From Amycolatopsis thermoflava N1165 (GTDB taxonomy: Bacteria > Actinomycetota > Actinomycetes > Mycobacteriales > Pseudonocardiaceae), in assembly GCF_000473265.1 (NCBI RefSeq), contig NZ_KI421511.1, positions 2,345,731 to 2,409,730 of the forward strand: DNA of 64,000 nucleotides. Direction: 5' to 3'. Positions 61,461 through 64,000 of this stretch are shown here, piece after piece. Under the pieces are notes generated by a model. The model had not been told where the DNA came from and ran no database searches. It saw only the letters and a list, made by a program, of their open reading frames with translations. Position 1 is the stretch's first letter. Each line of letters opens with the position of its first letter. The position numbers and the translations under genes are program-made.

Positions 61461-62612
61461 TCAGCCCTCGATCCAGCTCAGCGGGTCCGCCACCACCCGA
61501 GCGATCACACTGCCCGCCGCGCCGCGGAGGGCCGCGTCGGCGCCCAGTTTCGCCGGGCGCAGGGTCAGCCCGGGCGCGAGCCGCTCCACCACGCGCTGCC
61601 GGAAGGGCTCCCCGAAGGCCGCGAGTCGGCCACCCAGCACGATCGTCTCCGGGGCGAGCAGCGCGCGCACCCCGACGAGCGCGTCGGCCATCGCCTCGCT
61701 CGCCCGGTCCACCGCCCGCAGCGCCGCCGGGTCCGCCGCGCGCACCCGCCCCACCAGCGGCTCCTCCACCCCCAGCAGCCGGGCCACCCCCGCATCCGCC
61801 ACGCCCGCCGACGCCGCCATCCCGGCGCGGCCCGCGTACAGCTCCAGGCACCCCCGCCCGCCACAGGCGCACACCTCACCGCGGCGCCGCACCGGGACGT
61901 GCCCCAGGTCGCCGGCCAGCTCGGCCGCCGGGTTCAGCGGCGCGAGCCCGATCACCTCCTCGCCGCCGAGGTACCACCAGTCCCGCGCCGCCCCGGCCTG
62001 GTACTCGGCCAGCGCCGCGCACGCCACCTCGCCGGCCACCAGCACGTCCAGCCCGTGCAGGTCCAGCGCCCGCAACTCCCCTGCCACCAGCGCCCGCACG
62101 TCGACCCCGCGCCACCCCAGGGGCAACGCCGTCACCAGTCCCCGCGACACCAGCCCGCCGACCGCGACCCCCACCCCGGCCACCAGCCGCCCGGCCGTGG
62201 TCGCCTCGTCGAACAGCCGCCGCAGCACCGGCCGCGCCGCGCGCGCACCCTCCGCCGCACCGGCCCCGGCCACGTCGAACCGCCGCAGCTCCCGCGCGAG
62301 CGGCCGCCCCGACAGATCCAGGATCACCCCGGCGATGTGCCCGGCCCCGAACTGCAGCCCCAGCGCCACCGGCCCGTACGGATCGAGCACGAGCCGCCCC
62401 GCCGGACGGCCCGGCGCCCGGCCCGGCTCCGGCCCGAGGTCCCGCACCAGCTCGGCCCCGGTCAGCTCCGCCACCAGGCTGGACACCGTCGCCTTCGTCA
62501 GCCCCGTCCGCTGCGCCAGCTCGACCCGCGACACCGGCGCGTCCCTGGCGATCAGCTCCATGACCAGCGCGACGTTGTGCCGCCGCATCGCCTGCGCGCC
62601 CATCGCCTCCAC
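61461..62612 (-). CDS. ROK-family transcriptional regulator (XylR-like)
   Basis: This 383-residue protein has an N-terminal winged helix (RRHNVALVMELIARDAPVSRVELAQRTGLTKATVSSLVAELTGAELVRD) and a ROK sugar-kinase-like domain with the zinc motif CACGGRGCLELYAG. It lies divergent from a sugar ABC ATPase gene, and xylA follows, so xylose is a likely inducer. GTG at 62612 has no ribosome site and may be leaderless; ATG at 62603 is an alternative with GGAGG only 2 bp away. Confidence 0.9.
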   Translation of the reverse strand: MEAMGAQAMRRHNVALVMELIARDAPVSRVELAQRTGLTKATVSSLVAELTGAELVRDLGPEPGRAPGRPAGRLVLDPYGPVALGLQFGAGHIAGVILDLSGRPLARELRRFDVAGAGAAEGARAARPVLRRLFDEATTAGRLVAGVGVAVGGLVSRGLVTALPLGWRGVDVRALVAGELRALDLHGLDVLVAGEVACAALAEYQAGAARDWWYLGGEEVIGLAPLNPAAELAGDLGHVPVRRRGEVCACGGRGCLELYAGRAGMAASAGVADAGVARLLGVEEPLVGRVRAADPAALRAVDRASEAMADALVGVRALLAPETIVLGGRLAAFGEPFRQRVVERLAPGLTLRPAKLGADAALRGAAGSVIARVVADPLSWIEG

Positions 62613-62616
62613 GTTT

Positions 62617-62635
62617 GTCAGTTTAGTGAATTGAC
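62617..62635. promoter_or_regulatory. Candidate ROK/XylR operator
   Basis: GTCAGTTTAGTGAATTGAC has matching GTCA...TGAC ends and 14 of 18 symmetric positions around a central G. It is AT-rich, sits directly before the regulator start, and is 74 bp before the ABC ATPase gene. Confidence 0.5.
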
Positions 62636-62708
62636 GAACTCTGGCCAGCACCGCGGCCGCCCGGATAGACAGTCCGGGTACGACGACGTGACGTGAAGGG
62701 CGGTCCCC

Positions 62709-63815
62709 ATGGCTGAGGTCAGCTACCGGCAGGCGTCGCGGCTCTACCCCGGCAACCCGCCGGTCCGGGCCGTGGACAGCCTCGATCTCGACATCGCCGA
62801 CGGCGAGTTCCTGGTTCTGGTCGGCCCGTCGGGCTCGGGCAAGTCGACCGCCCTGCGGATGCTGGCCGGCCTGGAGGACGTCGACGAGGGCGCCATCCAC
62901 ATCGACGGCAAGGACGTCACTGCCGTCCCGCCGAAGGACCGCGACATCGCGATGGTGTTCCAGTCCTACGCGCTCTACCCGCACATGACGGTCGCCGAGA
63001 ACATGGGCTTCGCGCTCAAGCTCAAGCGGGTTTCCAAGGCCAAGATCGCCGAGCGGGTGCGCGAGGCCGCCGCCCTGCTCGACCTGACCCCGTACCTGGA
63101 CCGGAAGCCGAAAGCGCTTTCCGGTGGTCAGCGCCAGCGCGTCGCCATGGGCCGCGCGATCGTCCGCGAGCCCGCCGTGTTCCTGATGGACGAGCCGCTG
63201 TCCAACCTGGACGCGAAGCTGCGTGTGGAGACCCGCGCGAACATCGCCGCGCTGCAGAAGCGCCTGGGCACCACCACCATCTACGTGACGCACGACCAGG
63301 TCGAGGCCATGACGATGGGCCACCGCGTCGCGGTGCTCAAGGACGGCAAGCTCCAGCAGTGCGACACCCCGCGCAACCTGTACGAACGCCCGCGCAACGC
63401 CTTCGTGGCCGGCTTCATCGGCTCGCCCGCGATGAACCTCAAGACGGTCGCCCTCACCCCGGACGGCGCCCAGCTCGACGGGCTGACCGTGCCGCTCCCC
63501 CGCGCGACGCTCGCCGCGGCGCGCTCGGCCGGGGTGGAGTCGGTGACGCTGGGCCTGCGGCCGGAGTCGCTGCGCCTGGCCGGCGCGGGTGAGCAGGCGG
63601 CGAAGCTGACCGTCGAACTGGTCGAGGAGCTGGGCGCGGACGCCTACATCCACGGCGGCGTGAAGATCGGCGACCGCGTGGAGCGGTTCGTGGTCCGCGC
63701 CGACGGCCGCCGCCCGCCGCAGCTGGGCGAGACCGTCCAGATCGCGGTCGGCGACGCCGAGGAGGTGCACGCCTTCCACCCCGAGACGGGCGAGCGGCTG
63801 CCCTCCGCCGACTGA
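62709..63815 (+). CDS. Sugar ABC transporter ATPase (MsmK/UgpC/MalK type)
   Basis: This 368-residue ATPase energises carbohydrate importers. Walker A GPSGSGKST is at residues 39-47, the Q-loop region is VFQSYALYPHMTVAENM, the signature is LSGGQRQRVAMGRA, Walker B is VFLMDEPLSNLD and the switch His is in YVTHDQVEAMT. A C-terminal TOBE/OB regulatory domain follows (FIGSPAMNLKTVAL onward). No permease or binding-protein gene is adjacent, so it may be a shared ATPase serving several importers. Confidence 0.94.
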   Translation: MAEVSYRQASRLYPGNPPVRAVDSLDLDIADGEFLVLVGPSGSGKSTALRMLAGLEDVDEGAIHIDGKDVTAVPPKDRDIAMVFQSYALYPHMTVAENMGFALKLKRVSKAKIAERVREAAALLDLTPYLDRKPKALSGGQRQRVAMGRAIVREPAVFLMDEPLSNLDAKLRVETRANIAALQKRLGTTTIYVTHDQVEAMTMGHRVAVLKDGKLQQCDTPRNLYERPRNAFVAGFIGSPAMNLKTVALTPDGAQLDGLTVPLPRATLAAARSAGVESVTLGLRPESLRLAGAGEQAAKLTVELVEELGADAYIHGGVKIGDRVERFVVRADGRRPPQLGETVQIAVGDAEEVHAFHPETGERLPSAD

Positions 63816-63830
63816 CCCGACGACACCACG

Positions 63831-63862
63831 AGGGGCCGGTGGCGGATCCGCCACCGGCCCCT
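63831..63862 (+). terminator. Terminator after the ABC ATPase gene
   Basis: AGGGGCCGGTGGCG-GATC-CGCCACCGGCCCCT is a perfect 14-bp stem with a 4-base loop, 15 bp past the stop. No long T-run follows. Confidence 0.8.
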
Positions 63863-63891
63863 TGACTGTCCGCACCCCTCGCGAATAAGTT
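63862..63891 (+). promoter_or_regulatory. Candidate xylA promoter
   Basis: TTGACT at 63862-63867 and TAAGTT at 63886-63891 are spaced 18 bp, in a notably AT-rich patch before the xylA start. The promoter begins at the end of the terminator stem. Confidence 0.5.
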
Positions 63892-63922
63892 ACTCCGGAA
63901 AACAAAACCCGGAGGAGCTGCG

Positions 63923-64000
63923 ATGGTGCGCCAACCGACCCCTGAGGACAAGTTCTCGTTCGGCCTGTGGACCGTGGGCTGGACTGGCACGGACCCCTTC
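63923..64000 (+). CDS. xylA: Xylose isomerase (partial, first 26 codons)
   Basis: The translation begins [20 protein letters not shown] and continues to TGTDPF, the well-conserved N-terminus of actinobacterial xylose isomerase. The enzyme converts D-xylose to D-xylulose. GGAGGAG precedes the ATG. The gene runs off the right edge. With the ROK regulator it indicates a xylose-use locus. Confidence 0.9.
   Translation, partial: MVRQPTPEDKFSFGLWTVGWTGTDPF

Overview
This is a high-GC actinobacterial chromosome segment. A sporulating actinomycete of the Pseudonocardiaceae (Amycolatopsis-like) is the best guess. The basis is very high third-position GC, frequent GTG starts, ATGA/GTGA stop-start overlaps, an SsgA-family gene, phosphatidylinositol and PIM biosynthesis genes, and the order yajC-secD-secF / ruvCAB / yebC-pdxT-pdxS. 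The genus is an inference; no rRNA is present.

Layout. (1) 1-8.0 kb is conserved housekeeping on the minus strand: secF (cut by the window edge), secD, yajC, ruvB, ruvA, ruvC, a DUF4262 gene, yebC, pdxT and pdxS. (2) 8.1-11.2 kb holds a noncanonical EF-G-like GTPase, a small hypothetical gene and an XdhC-like gene. (3) 11.2-18.3 kb is the phosphatidylinositol/PIM cluster (LemA-like gene, pimA, PIM acyltransferase, pgsA, HIT, thrS). It is interrupted by a divergent MarR/YceI pair that carries two copies of a TTGAG-NN-CTCAA operator. A related site precedes a RutE-like nitroreductase at 19.0 kb. (4) 19.0-36.3 kb is a glycan/exopolysaccharide locus: a polyprenyl-phosphate sugar transferase, several GT2 enzymes including one with two GT2 domains, a flippase, a large polytopic membrane protein, an acetyltransferase, a PIG-L deacetylase, nucleotide-sugar enzymes, two zinc-ribbon C-methyltransferase-like proteins and two glycoside hydrolases. 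(5) 36.9-39.2 kb has an IclR regulator, tRNA-Val(CAC), an SsgA-like gene and a tRNA-Gly/Cys/Val(GAC) cluster ending in a textbook terminator.

(6) 40.8-52 kb is the most notable region, an aromatic-catabolism locus built around tetrahydrofolate-dependent O-demethylation and extradiol ring cleavage. One arm reads left: metF-like, purU, ligA, ligB, an alpha/beta hydrolase and a muconolactone-isomerase-like gene. The other arm reads right: a GalB-like PIG-L-family hydratase, a LigK/GalC-type aldolase and a LigM-like demethylase. LigM would move the aryl methyl group to THF and MetF/PurU would recycle the folate. LigAB would open the ring, and GalB and LigK would take oxalomesaconate to pyruvate and oxaloacetate. 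LigC (dehydrogenase) and LigI (lactonase) are not in the window, which points to a gallate or 3-O-methylgallate route, or to genes located elsewhere. A LysR/class-III aminotransferase pair and a DASS-type carboxylate transporter flank the locus.

(7) 52-61.4 kb carries TetR/P450, a methyltransferase, an ECF sigma factor with a membrane partner, a decayed zinc alcohol dehydrogenase next to a DUF1876 gene, a peptidase S51, a GntR/OsmC pair with a 24-bp operator, an alpha/beta hydrolase and a quinone-oxidoreductase-like MDR enzyme. (8) 61.4-64 kb is a sugar locus: a ROK regulator, an ABC ATPase of the MsmK/UgpC type, and the first codons of xylose isomerase at the window edge. No insertion sequence, prophage or CRISPR array was seen.
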